Part shown: piece by piece, positions 1 to 45,253 of the stretch
How the letters are laid out: each line of letters opens with the position of its first letter
Numbering within the stretch: the first letter of the stretch is position 1
Source: Eonycteris spelaea
Taxonomy: Eukaryota; Chordata; Mammalia; Chiroptera; Pteropodidae
Length of the DNA: 64,000 nucleotides
NCBI GenBank assembly: GCA_003508835.1
Contig: PUFA01000057.1
Location: 6,088,501-6,152,500, forward strand
Reading direction: 5' to 3'
Notes under the pieces: generated by a model
The model's database searches: none
The model's input: only the letters and a program-made list of their open reading frames with translations
Told to the model about the DNA's origin: nothing
Made by a program: the position numbers and the translations under genes

Positions 1-1800
1 GTTCTTTTTTGTTGTTGTTATGTTCCCTTATACATTTCCTTCCACCAGAATATGTAATGTCTGTGAGAGCAGAACCAGGTCTGATTGCTCTCCACTATCT
101 CCCCAGGGCCAAGGACCATGCCTGGCACAGGACAGGCCCCCAATCCATTTTTTTATGATTGAGTGAATATAGAAATGACCTTTCTTTCCAAAAGGATACC
201 CCTGCCTTTTTAAATAAGAATATTAACTGAACACATAGTCCAAAAAACTAAAAAGACTTCATGGGGGAAACAAAAAGGTTTGCAGTGGCTGTTATGTTGA
301 ATACAATATATACATTGGCCAAATTCCTAGTACATTGTGATCCAGCTAATGGTTTCCATCATTTTCTCTTAAGCTTTTAAATTATAAATATTTCAAAACT
401 GTGCAATGGAGTGGGTCTTCATCTTTTCAAAAGAATAACAAAAGCATATTTCTTCCTTGAAATCAAAACCTCAGATAAATTCAGAACAAGATTTTTTAAA
501 GCTCTAAATAAAGGAAAAGTGACTCCATTTAGTATTCGTTCTATTATCCATAACAGAGAAATAAGAGAATTTATGACTTAGTCAATTTTCTCTAATAATA
601 TGTAGCTGTCTTGCCAGATGCTTTCGTTTAGGCAGACATAATAATCCATTTAAGCATATTTACTCAGTGCCCTTAATGTACTCCCATCTACAATGGGAAA
701 GGAGTACTTTCTTAAGTAAAAAAAAAATTTTTAGACTGTGAGAAAAATAGATGCCTAGAGGCAAAATAAAAATTTCTGTGGAGATTCTGGTTGGAAATAA
801 CATGTTTCCTAAGATGCACCACGGTAAGTGCCTGTGTGCACGTGTGGATTTGTGTGTACAAGACAGCATGCACACAGACATATACAAGTGCAAATTATAT
901 ACCGGTAATTATTAATAAGCCTGCAAATCCTCCCTTATCAGCATAGCATACTGACATAGTATATGCTCAATAAATGTTTATTAGACTAATTAACTCCTAA
1001 ACAAGAAACTATGCAGTGACATTTGATTTTGCTTTTTGGAACTTGACCTAGGTTTGCAATCTCTGACTGTGAAAAATTTGAAGTGACTCAAACAAAAAGA
1101 CATTTGGCACATACACCACGGCAGATGGCACTGGTATCCCCGCTGGTATCCCTGTGACCATGCATTTCCATGCCTGATGTCCAAATGCCAGCACCTATGC
1201 TTCACTCGTACACTTTCTCTGCCCCCGAAGTTAACACCCTGGGAGCAGCCCTCGCCACTGGCTGACAGGAGTTGGTGGATAAACACACCCCTCTCCCACC
1301 CTTCAAGAAGGATAACTCTGTGGCACATGTTCTATTCTGTCTCCCAGAGTCCCTTGGGGGACTGAGCTCCAGCCACCCACAGTGCTAACAGACCTGGTAA
1401 CACACCTCTTACTGGCTGCCCTGCTGTCCCTGTCTTCCTCTTCACTTCCCTACTGGTGCTTCCTGAGAGCAACCCCTAAGAAACTGTATTTAAATCCTGT
1501 CAGGATAACCTTCTAGGGGAGCTAACAGATAGCTTTAATCATTTTACTTCTAACAAAATGCTACTCCATGCGGCATATGCTTGTGCTTGAAATGCATTGA
1601 GCGTGCACCAATACTATCAACTAGCATTTTTGTGTGTGTGAAATCCAGATACCCTGTGAATCTCTAGTGAGTTTCCCAATGAACCATGATGAAGGGCTTG
1701 TCTCTTTCCTAAACAAGAACAGTTTGGTGGCCATTTAACAGAACGTCCTGTCTTGAGTGTGGCTGATCCACCTACATTCCCAAGGACCTGTTAATTAGAC
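1..1800. other. 3' flank of BFSP1, no gene seen
   Basis: No coding exon or RNA gene is recognisable here. Open frames are short and have no conserved motif. Two stretches (about 90-168 and 943-988) resemble the 3' end of the old L2 LINE, with the typical 'gctcaataaatgttta' ending. The rest looks like unique or unrecognisably old sequence. In human the neighbour on this side is PCSK2 (recalled), but no PCSK2 exon is visible. Confidence 0.6.
941..990 (+). repeat. L2-like LINE 3' end fragment
   Basis: The text 'agtatatgctcaataaatg' followed by 'tttattaga' matches the remembered L2 3' terminus. Too short to assign a subfamily. Confidence 0.45.
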
Positions 1801-1805
1801 AAACG

Positions 1806-1967
1806 ACATGCAAGCAAAGAAAACTGTTTAATTAAGGCTTCATTGGCAATGCCAGGTGGGCCAATTATGGTCTAACCCAAATAGGAACCCTCACTCTTTT
1901 ATCATTTTTTCTACAACATCAAAAGCACTTCCCCTACAGTGGCCCAGAGACATCTCTCCCATGGAGC
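1806..1967 (-). terminator. BFSP1 3' UTR with candidate poly(A) signal
   Basis: Minus-strand sequence downstream of the ancestral BFSP1 stop codon (TAG at 1970-1968). The first poly(A)-signal-like hexamer is ATTAAA on the minus strand (plus 'tttaat', 1827-1832), about 140 nt after that stop. Cleavage would then fall roughly at 1805-1817. If translation really ends at the frameshifted stop (2102), the UTR would be about 134 nt longer. The signal is the common ATTAAA variant, and its use is inferred from position only. Confidence 0.45.
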
Positions 1968-35560
<33,593 letters not shown>

Positions 35561-35720
35561 AGCTCCTCTGCGGGCGGGCGCACGCGAAGCCGGCTCCGGG
35601 GGGGCCCCTAGTCCAGCCAGCGGCCGGCTAAATAAACATCGGAGGCCGCTGGCACGCTGCTGGGACGTTCCAGAACTGATCAGCTGTTGGGCTCAACACA
35701 GTGCTCAGCCTAGGGAAGAA
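35561..35720 (-). promoter_or_regulatory. BFSP1 proximal promoter / 5' UTR region
   Basis: Immediately upstream of the start codon on the minus strand. An AT-rich box GTTTATTTAG (plus 35628-35637) lies about 70 nt before the ATG inside GC-rich DNA and could act as a degenerate TATA. Farther up are CAGCTGATCAG (35676-35686) and GGCTGAGCAC (35701-35710). Both contain GCTGA, the half-site of Maf recognition elements common in lens promoters (known). Their use here is inference. Confidence 0.35.
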
Positions 35721-36974
35721 TAAAAGAGCAGCAGGCTTGCTTTTGTGAGCTGGATTAGTGGACCATGTAGCTCTGGAGGTTGGAAGGTTAAATTAAGCAG
35801 TGAGGTTTTTGTTTCGTGATAAAGTCTATTGCTGTGCGATTGAATGAAGAATCAGGAGGCACAAGAGAGGCATAATTTTCTTTTGACTGGTTACACTGGA
35901 ATTGTGAAGGAAGTCTAAGGGAGCGTGATAAACTTGGACTAGTTCAAGAGCCCAAAGACCCCTATGTCTTTTCCCTCTTTCAGTCAAGATCTTAATTATA
36001 TTTATATTTAACAATACCGGTTTGTTTGTTTTTTTTCTGATTACTTCAGCAATTTCTTTTCATAATTGCAGTATAACTTCTCATTTAGGAACCCTCCTAT
36101 GGTAGGGTTCTTAAGCATGGATGCAAAATAAAATGCCACGCCTCAGTGAAGTGGAGGTTTGTTACAAGTAGTAAGTTTTTACTGCTACTAGTGCATATTT
36201 GTGAAGCATTTGCTCTTTGTACAAAAATTAGCAAATATGCCCAATTATCATTATTATAATGTCACCCTTGCTTTCTTGGATTCTGACACCCTTTCTGGAC
36301 TGGGAGAAACAAATAGAGCTCCATCAGGATATTGGCATAATAGTTTCTCTGAACTAAAGAAAAAAATCCTTACAGCCTAAAATTTAACAAGTTGCCAAAC
36401 TCTCAATTAGAGAATATAAAAGAATTTTTTGGTCACCATGTTTCATTGGAAATAACAAAGCTAGGCTTTGACAAATTTAAAAATGGATTGTGTATTGAAA
36501 GAAATTAATAGCATTTGATGAGAATGTTCCTAAATATAAATATTTTGTCATATCTCCAATTTTAGAAATCATTATCAAAAGGCTCTTATTTAAAAAAAAA
36601 AAAAGATTAGTAGTACCATATGTGAAGTGTACATAATTATACTATAAAGTCATGGTTATCAAAGGTCAAAAAAATTACACAGATCTGTGTTGGTTTATTA
36701 GGGTTTCCTGTTACTCCAAAAAGACTTTAAGATAATGGATTCAGTCTGGAATGAAGCTCTATAAGTCCCAAGTTGTGCTGGTGGTATGGTTATTGTTTCA
36801 TTTTCTTTTCTTGACCATTTAAAAATAGATTTTATGTTCAAATCAAGGAGACCCACAGTGTATATATGTAGGAACACATATTCCATGCTGATGGTAAATT
36901 GGTTTCAGGTTTCTCAGAGAGCAAACCAACATTAAACAAGAGTTATAAAATCATCCATTCCCTGCGACATTATA

Positions 36975-37335
36975 TATCAGTCAGGTATTACTACAAAACA
37001 AACCAACCCCAATACTAAGTGGCATACAAGAAGTATTTATGACTGCAATCCCAGGTCTGCAGGTAAGTTGGACAGCTGTCCTTCAAGCTGCAAGACTTCT
37101 GATCAGCTGGAGCAGCTCTACTCCGAATATGTCTCATCTTCCTAGAACTACCAGTGACAGAAGGACAAAAGCATGCTCAGCCACACAAATTTGTTCTAAG
37201 CCTTTGTTTATATCATGTCTACTAACATCTCATTGGTCAAAGCAAATCACATGGCTACAGCCAAAGTCAAGAGGCAAGGAATAGGCATAGCCCACCTCGA
37301 GGCCATGGCAAAGGTGTGGGTATGTAACTCTATCA
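36975..37335 (+). repeat. unnamed old interspersed repeat
   Basis: 'aggtattactacaaaacaaa', 'atactaagtggcatacaaga', then 'cattggtcaaagcaaatcac' near the end. This architecture is shared by several old mammalian LTR/DNA repeats I cannot separate from memory. Confidence 0.45.
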
Positions 37336-37913
37336 CACCGGAGTGAAGTTTGAGGACCAGCAAGTCAGTGTACCACACACAGCAATTCCATTTGAGAAAA
37401 ATATATCCCAGAAACATAACAAAGGAAAAAATATAATTTCAATTTAATCTAGTAGAACAAACAGTACGTATCTTTTCACAAAACATAATCTCGTGGAGAT
37501 AAATACTGAGCAAGGTCAAGTCCCAAACCTCAAGGTGCAAAAGGCAAATTTCTACCCAATTAAAGAAGAAACAGGAAATCTAGGATAAGTTATAAAATAG
37601 AGATCTTAACAAAACACTGTGGAGTATGAAAGAATTCATAGTGAGCAGTGTGTGAGTTGCTACAGAAGTTAGAATTCCAGACATAACAGCATAAACGAGG
37701 TGAGAGAGCACCTCGTATGAGGTGCAGCAGAGTGAGCCATGTGCTCCCTGAACACGGGAGGCTGAGTTGAGGCAGGCATAGCAAGAAAGGGCCCAAAAAG
37801 GAAAGCTGGAAGGGAGGGCTGGGCTTCCCATTAGTTGTAGAGGGTTGAATTCCCCCTAAACCCTCCCAACAACATTTTTTAGATTAAAACTCCACAAAAT
37901 GAGGAAGAAAAGA

Positions 37914-38310
37914 TGTTAGGCAAAATGCTTTCTGGTGCTTGACATGACCAATGCCATCTTAAGAAGCAAGTTGCTTTCAGTGACCACCAGTTGACCCAGG
38001 AGGGGTGGGTGCTCGTGACCTGAAAGGAATGTTCTTACATAGAGAAACAGGCCCATTAAGTTGTTCACTGCTTTGGAATATACAGTTCTTAGCAAGCACT
38101 TGTCACATGGCTTCAAGCCACCTGTGTTTCTGGAGGCTGCATATATTAAGCCTCATCCCCTTTCTGGTGCAGAGATCCACTGTCTTGACTCTGGATCTAA
38201 GGCTCTGCTTAATAAACTCTGTCTAATTCTGGAGTTGTCAGTCTTTCTTTGGTCTCTATCCAGTTGGTCCTCCTTTGGAGGTCCGTTTCAGTACACCTTA
38301 AGAAGTTTTT
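37914..38310 (+). mobile_element. candidate solo LTR (ERV1-like)
   Basis: Starts 'tgttaggcaaaatgctttc' and has a TATA-like 'gctgcatatattaagcctc'. A poly(A) signal 'gcttaataaactctgtct' follows, then 'gtctttctttggtctctatcc' and 'cctttggaggtccgtttcag', an order like U3-R-U5 of a gammaretrovirus-type LTR. No internal retroviral genes and no clear target duplication were found. Confidence 0.4.
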
Positions 38311-39419
38311 CTAACAAAAGATTACACTGGACAAGGTACATCAACAAATTTGCAGAAGGCTGAGGAGAAATAGATTAGTGGCTACTGACAGCAGAGTGGA
38401 GAAAGCTGAAACCTAACAGCCTGCAGAGAGGAATGGGAAAGAAAAACAAACTGGTTCATGCAAGAGGCTCTCAGAAAAAGCTTAGGAATTGGATGTATCA
38501 GATATGGCAGAAAGAGAGGGTAAAGAGCAGAGCTGAAAAACCAGAGGGTTGTCAGAGAGTCTAAATAAGAAGCAATTTGAATTTCAAATCTCTTACCCCA
38601 TTCTTGCATAACCAGACAACTGACCCAACCCCCATCATGACAGGAGAGCTGGGTGTTATTTTCTGGTGAAACTGAACAGAAGAGGTCTTAAATTCAAGGT
38701 CACCAGGCACAGTCAGCAGGATAAGGCCATATTGAAACAAAGGGCATAAGGTTGGAGACGCATAGCAAAGGCTGAGCTGTACACTCTCCCGTTTCCTATT
38801 CGCCATTTCTCTCCCAGAATTTGTGCCATTTGCTGGCACAAATTCCCCAGACACAAGATTTGGGATTATCTTCTAGTGAAGTTGAGTAACTGCAGAGAAA
38901 AAAGTTTCCATTCAGATATTGATTTTGAAATGTTGATTAATTGGCTTTTGGTTCAAACATGGAATATGGTTGTATGGTCCAAGATAATTCAAACCAAAGC
39001 CATTGATCATCAAACTAGACCCAATCTTATAATAAAGTTTTATGTTACAGCATAGGACTTTTAAATCCCTCGTTTTCACTTAGATTTTTGTTTTTTAAAC
39101 TTAGTGTTTTCCTTAAAAAGTACAGATTTTAAAAGATTTATGTAACTTGCATTGTTCTATACCTGGGCAGTGGTGCTATCATGCTATCCTGCCCTCATCT
39201 GTTGATGCTATTAAAAGTGTAAATATTTATTAGAATTTTATTATCATTAATAGGATTTTCATCATCCATGAGAAAGAGACTAAGTTGGTATAGTTAGCTC
39301 TTCTCTGTAGGACATTTAACTGGTTTGTAACTTTAGAAACTACTGTTAATTTTTATTTTTTAACAGGCTATACCTGAAACCAGGGCTAACCCACAACTGG
39401 ATTTCCTTTTTACTTGGTT

Positions 39420-39850
39420 ATCTTAGTTCAGGTCCTTCTAAAGGCAACTTGTGATGACCTAAAGGGCAAAGAGTTTGTTTGGGAGGTGATCCCAGAAGCT
39501 CCTGTAGGAAGGTAGGAGGGAGAGGGGAAAGGTAAAGCAGCGTTTGTGATAACATGCATATTTCCATGGTGGAGAAATACAGTTTAATCCTGTTGGAAGC
39601 TCTGGGAGACAGCTTAGAACAGGCACCTCAGAGCTATCCCACCCATGGGAGAGTGAGTTGGGGATTCTCTACCACTCCATTGGTTGACAGCTGATCTCAA
39701 GGGCACTTCAGCCTGGGTGGACAGAGTTGACTCAGCAGGAACTCCAAATGGCTAGATGAAGCCCTGCAAGAAAGAGATACAGCTGCTGGTAGTAGTGGGA
39801 AGAGGGGCCAGCAAGCATGGAAATGGTTGGAGCTCAAGGGTGTAGTCAGA
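39420..39850 (+). repeat. unnamed interspersed repeat, family A copy 2
   Basis: 'tcttagttcaggtccttct', 'tttgggaggtgatcccagaa', 'ctcagagctatcccacccat', 'gggagagtgagttgggg', 'gctgatctcaagggcacttc'. Shares this order with 28547-28800 and 49818-50225. Confidence 0.6.
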
Positions 39851-40594
39851 ATGTCTGCAGCGACTCCTACCTAGACTCCCGCAACAGTTAAAGGACAATA
39901 GCAGAGCTCATTGCTCCTCCCACTCCCTTCATGGTTCCTGCATTCCCAGCACTCACTTTTTTCCCTGGTTTCAATAGATAGAAACAGAAATATAAACAGA
40001 TACTGATCCATGCACTATACACTTCTATAAGCTTCACAGAAGAAACAAAATATCCATATGTGTTAACATTTTCCTTCTTGTTAAGATCAATAAAAAATAA
40101 ATATCACCTACTATAATCATTCTGCTTTTGTTTTACAAATATTTTTAAACACATGTAACTTGCCTTTTAATCAACATCATAGAGTCTTTTATAGGCTTCA
40201 CTTATTTTAATGTAAGCATTATCTTCATTCTAATTATTTTATATGCATATCATCCCAATATGGTCAGTGGGAGTCCCACTGACTGGCTCCTTTGTTCTTC
40301 TAGCAATGTCCCTAATGCTCTAGAAACATCCTTGCTTTCTAGAAATAAGATATTCAATACACGTTTGCTTTTTTCATGCCCCACCAAGTGGGCATGAAAA
40401 ATTAAATTCCATCAAAGGAAGTCTTCTTTCTTTAGGTAAAGAGCTGATTTTGAGGGCAATATCAAGGCACTTGGGATACATATACAAGTTAGCGGTAGAT
40501 AAGAGTCCTGCTGCTATTGCTGCAGCATTAGCCACTTTTAAAAGGAGTGGAGAGTAGACCCTAAGATTTCTCATCACAAAGTAAAAGACAATTT

Positions 40595-40750
40595 TTTTTT
40601 ATCAATACGAGTTGATGGATGTTAACTAAACTTATTGTGGTAATCGTTTCATAATATATGTAAGTCAAATTATTATGCTGTTTACTTTAACCTGTACAGA
40701 GCTTTATGTCAATTATATCTCAATAGAACTGCAGAATAAAATTAAAAGGA
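40595..40750 (+). mobile_element. L1 3' end fragment
   Basis: 'atcaatacgagttgatggat', 'taatcgtttcataatatatg', 'tgtcaattatatctcaatag' then an A-rich end: a truncated L1 3' tail of the type common in laurasiatherians. Confidence 0.6.
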
Positions 40751-41519
40751 TGGATCTAAGATATATATAAATTTATACCAGTTATTGAAATTTACTAATT
40801 TACTAACTGTACTGTTCTTATAGTATGTGGATCCATAAGTCATGAATACTTTCTTCTAATCTAAATCTCTAAAGGAAAAAAAATGAAAATGACATGAACT
40901 GATGGAGTTTAACATGTATAATGAGTATTGAAGCAGGTTATAGATTCCTCTTAGAAAGTTTGAGGAAATTAATGATGAGTGCCTGGACAAATAAGCAAAC
41001 AAAAAAATAAGCCAATTAACAACTCCAGGGAAAAAAAATGAGGAGGAGATGCAATATAAGCAAAGTATCCTACTTGACTCAGTGGGAAAACCATACATAT
41101 AAAGTCTTGGTGATGAAACATTAATTATTGGTTTATCAAAAAATCATGATATAAATAATTAGGAAATTGGGTTGGTAGAGAAAGGGCTGTATGTGTAATA
41201 AGATTCATTCTTCATCTTTCATAGTAGAAAGATAACATACAATGTCTGCAATGAATAAACCAAGAAATAATAGTACTGCTACAAAATATAGAGTTATAGA
41301 GTATTTAATATTTATTTTAGACTTAAATACCTAGGGTTAAAAGTGATTAGCTCTGGAGAGAGCAGAGGGATAGAGAAAGCAGAGAGAGAGGAACAGGACA
41401 GAAATCAGCTTTTTCCTGTTATAAAATTAAACTTTATAGTATTATTTGACTTTTAAAACATTTATATACAATGAAATATACATATATGCCTTACTGTTAA
41501 ATTGAAACTTACTGTTACT

Positions 41520-41625
41520 AAAACTTACTGGATTTCATTAATCAATGTCACCATTAAAAAAAGTTAAAATAAATAAAGATAAAAAAATAAAGAAAAAAAA
41601 AAACAAAACAAAACAGAAAACATTT
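41520..41625 (+). mobile_element. L1 3' tail with A-rich end
   Basis: 'tttcattaatcaatgtcacc' followed by a long A-rich segment with 'aataaataaag' units, similar to the L1 tail attached to U6 at 18.4 kb. Confidence 0.5.
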
Positions 41626-41699
41626 ATATATTACACTGATAAAAAATTAAAATTAAAAACATAAACAAGGCAAGCTGGTGAATCAGACCATATAGACTC

Positions 41700-42045
41700 G
41701 TTTATACTGAAATAACAAACAATCCCCCTATATCAGGGGCTTAAAACAGCAAAGGTTGATTTGTCATTCACAGTACATACCCAGCTAAGGTTCACTGGGT
41801 GTCTGCTCCTTGTCATCCTAACTCCAGAATACAAAGCTATTGGAGCACCCACCATCTTGAACGCTGCTGATCATCGTAGGAAAAAAAAAATTAGAGCATG
41901 AAATGGCTTATAAAGTTTCCATTCAATTACATAAAATTGACCTAAGCAAGTCACATAGCCCCACCTAACTTTAAGTACACTGGGAAATGCAATTCTGCCA
42001 TATGCCTAGAAGGAGCAAGTGGGTGTATTTGTCAACAATCCTAAT
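41700..42045 (+). repeat. unnamed old interspersed repeat
   Basis: 'cagcaaaggttgatttgtca', 'tcactgggtgtctgctcct', 'aagcaagtcacatagcccca' and 'gggaaatgcaattctgcca' match a dispersed mammalian repeat I cannot name with certainty. Confidence 0.45.
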
Positions 42046-42474
42046 GATTACACCTCTGGTGAAAGATTATTCAGTAGGAGTAGAAATCAAACACAAGGAA
42101 GAAATTGTTGCTGAACAAATGTGTTAATAGAAGAGATGTGTAGAGATAGAATCCACAAGACTTGAAGAATGATCAGATACAGAAGAGTTACACTAGATAC
42201 AGCTGAATGGCCCTAATTCAGCAGTGGGGCTAGGAAATGGTGGTGTTAAATGAGAAAGCCATGAGGTTAAGTTCTGACCCCATCATTTTGGTAAGTGATT
42301 TAACTAATCTGCTCCCAGTACGGGCACTGGTAAAATGAGAATAGCCACTTACATAAATAAGTCATTATGTATCCCAGTTTACCTGAGATAATTCATGTTT
42401 ACACCTTTATCTCAGCATAAATATAGATTGCACCCTCTTTCACTCTCAAGAGTGTCTTGGTTTGTCTGAGAAGG

Positions 42475-43105
42475 ACACAGCATCTCTTATTCTGCCCACA
42501 TAACTCAAATGTATAGCTTGAATCTTACCATAATGAAATAGCCAAACAAATCCAAAATAAGGAACATTCTACTAATAAAAATAGAGGGGATGATATTCTT
42601 TAAATTTTTAATATTATAAAAGAAAAATAGAGGCTATGAAAATATTTCAGATTAAAGGAGACTAAAGAGACATGACATCTAAATGCAATGCAGATCTTAG
42701 ACTGGATCCTATACTGGAGGAGAAAAAAAAAATACTATAAAGATCATTACTAGATCCTTCAAAAAAATGAAATGTGGACAGTAGATAAAAGAATTGTATC
42801 AATGTTAAATTTACTGAAGTTTATGACTATAACACAGTCAAGTAAAATAATATCTTTATTCTTAGAAAATGTACTCTGAATTATCTAGGGGTAAAACTCA
42901 TGATGTAATTCAACTTATTCTCAACTGATTCTGAAAACACATTATATGTATAAATATAAACATAAATATAAAAATGTATGAAGAGAGAGATAGGAAATGG
43001 GCAAAAGAGTAACAATAGGTAAATCTGGGTAAAGAGTATGAGTGTTGCTTGTACTCTTCCTGAAATTTTTCTTAGAAAGCTTGAAACTATTTTCAAAAAC
43101 ATTTG
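42475..43105 (+). mobile_element. old L1 3' UTR (L1M type)
   Basis: 'aaggagactaaagagacatg', 'atctaaatgcaatgcag', 'gtatcaatgttaaatttact' and 'tgggtaaagagtatgagtg' are in order. It ends 'tgaaactattttcaaaaaca'. Same family as 44820-45253 and 8935-9322. Confidence 0.65.
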
Positions 43106-43186
43106 TGAAAAGTATGAACACCTTCTCCTTTGCAGATCAGCTTATCCTTAGGTATTTAATAAATATTACTTGCTTTACTTTGTAGC

Positions 43187-43215
<29 letters not shown>
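43187..43215 (+). repeat. (CA)n microsatellite
   Basis: About 14 CA units. Confidence 0.97.
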
Positions 43216-43217
<2 letters not shown>

Positions 43218-43821
43218 ATGATAGCAAAGAGAGGGAGAGGGACAGAGAGGAAAATGATTTAGCCAACCATACAGTTAAAATAGGAGAAAAGGGTCCATAA
43301 CCATTGAATAATTTTAATCATTATTAAGTGTGGGATATGTTATGATATTAAAAAATGTTTATAACAAACATAAAGGAGAGCAGAAAAGAAAATGCCAGAT
43401 GTATGGTGATTACAGCCATATTAAAACATATAATCAGCAATTAGTATAATATACCAGGTTTTATGTTCATTATATCTCTATTTCCATTTAAAGTTATTTA
43501 AATATATAACACTTTTGAAATGTTTTAATTAACATTTTTGTTCACTGAACAAATATTTTAAAAGCCTGAGTAAGATAGGCATAGATGTTCTGTCTTTTTA
43601 GTCAATTTCCTACTCTAGAATTTTGAGGCTTTCTTTTCAGTTAAGATACATTTTGAATTTGCTTTAGACTTTTTACTGACACAAAGGGTAGTAGAGAGAA
43701 TTCTATAGATATTAGGTCTCTACTGTCTACTAGTTGAGCAGCCTTGAACAATTCTATTAACCTGTTTTCTAAAATGATGGATTTGAGCTAAAGAATCTCT
43801 AAATCTCTTCCTTGTTTGTTA

Positions 43822-44190
43822 CAGGTTGAATCATGTCCTCTAAAATTCATGTGTTCAAGTCCTACCCCAGTACCCCAGAATATGACTTATTTGGAGATAA
43901 GGCCTTTGAAGAGGCAATTAAAGTAAAATTAGCTCATTAGGTTAGGCAACATAACAGAAGTCCTTAAAAGAGAGATTAAGACACAAGCAAATACAAAGGG
44001 AAGACGTGTGAAAACATGGGAAGAAGACTGCTATCTATAAGCCACAGAAAGAAACCTCAGGAAAAAACCAACCCTGCCAACACATTAATATCAGTCTTAT
44101 AGGCTCCAGAATTGTGAGAAAATAAATTTCTGATGTTTGAGTCACCCAATTTGTGATAATTTGGTACGGCAGCCCTAGAAAACGAATATA
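43822..44190 (+). mobile_element. MLT1-type LTR
   Basis: 'ggttgaatcatgtcctctaa', 'aattcatgtgttcaagtcct', 'ttggagataaggcctttgaa', 'ctccagaattgtgagaaaat', 'aatttctgatgtttgagtca'. Nearly full MaLR LTR in sense orientation. Confidence 0.78.
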
Positions 44191-44819
44191 CTGCTCTAAT
44201 ATCTGATTCTGCATGATTTCCTTTAATAAGTCCATCCTTTTCCCAGGACATACAAATGTCTGCCACAAGAGGGCCACATTGACCCAAGAGTGAACATCCT
44301 GTCTCCTGGCCCCAAGAGTGATTGCAAATAGCAGAAAGGGCAGATGGATGCACAGATGCACAGCTTGAAGGCTTTCCACCAAACTGGATCCACTTAAAAG
44401 ACAAAGTCAGCCTGGAAAGGCTTATTTCAAGTAATGTGGCCAGCAACCCCGAAATGAAAGGGCAGACGTCTGGCTCCCCCAACCCCTGCTACCTTAGACT
44501 GGCCTCTCCAACAATCCCTAGGCTCTAAAGACACATTGTACAGTATGTTCAGCTGCCCTCTAAATGATGAGTCAGAAAGAAGAGTGACAACGGATGAAGA
44601 AACACAGTCAGAAGCAAGGCTCTCTCTCCAAGTGCACACACGTGGTTCACTCTGAAGACTTTCTGGAAAGTGAAGCCCATGGATTCATTAAGGCAGGAGG
44701 GCACTAAGCACCCAACCTGCTCTTCTCATGGTCTAACACAGAAACTGACACAAGTGTCAACAAACCCAATTTGTTTGACAACAGATGTGCTTCTGGTGGT
44801 CTTTGACTGATGAGACCAA

Positions 44820-45253
44820 AAAAAGCATAACAACTAAATGCAATTGATCCTGGATAAGATTCTAGACCAGAAAAAAAAAGCTATAAACATTATTGTGATG
44901 ATAGATGAAATTTGAATATGGAATATGAATTAGATAACAAATTATAAATGTTAAAATGCCTGATTTTGAAAATTGTACAATATCTTGTAAAAAATGACCT
45001 TGTCTTTGGGAAATACACACTAGTTTGAGATAATGAGGCACAATGTTCAACTTACTCCCAATAGTTCAGAAAATAAATAATATATGTGTATATATACTAC
45101 ACGTATACACACATATATAGGTACATAGAATAATTAAGTAAATAGAGCAAAATATAAATAATTGGTGGATTTGGGTAAAAGGTGTATGGGAGTTCCTTGT
45201 ACTCTTCCTGCAAAAATTCTGTGAGTTTGAAATTATTAAAAAAAAAAAAAAGT
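44820..45253 (+). mobile_element. old L1 3' UTR (L1M type)
   Basis: 'tgcaattgatcctggataag', 'cctgattttgaaaattgtac', 'gggaaatacacactagtttg', 'gtgtatgggagttccttgt' and an A-tail at 45239-45251. Follows the same template as 42475-43105. Confidence 0.68.

Noticed and set aside
37855..38310. Idea that retroviral coding genes remain next to the LTR-like sequence
   Set aside because: No gag, pol or env-like text is visible on either side. At best this is a solo LTR.
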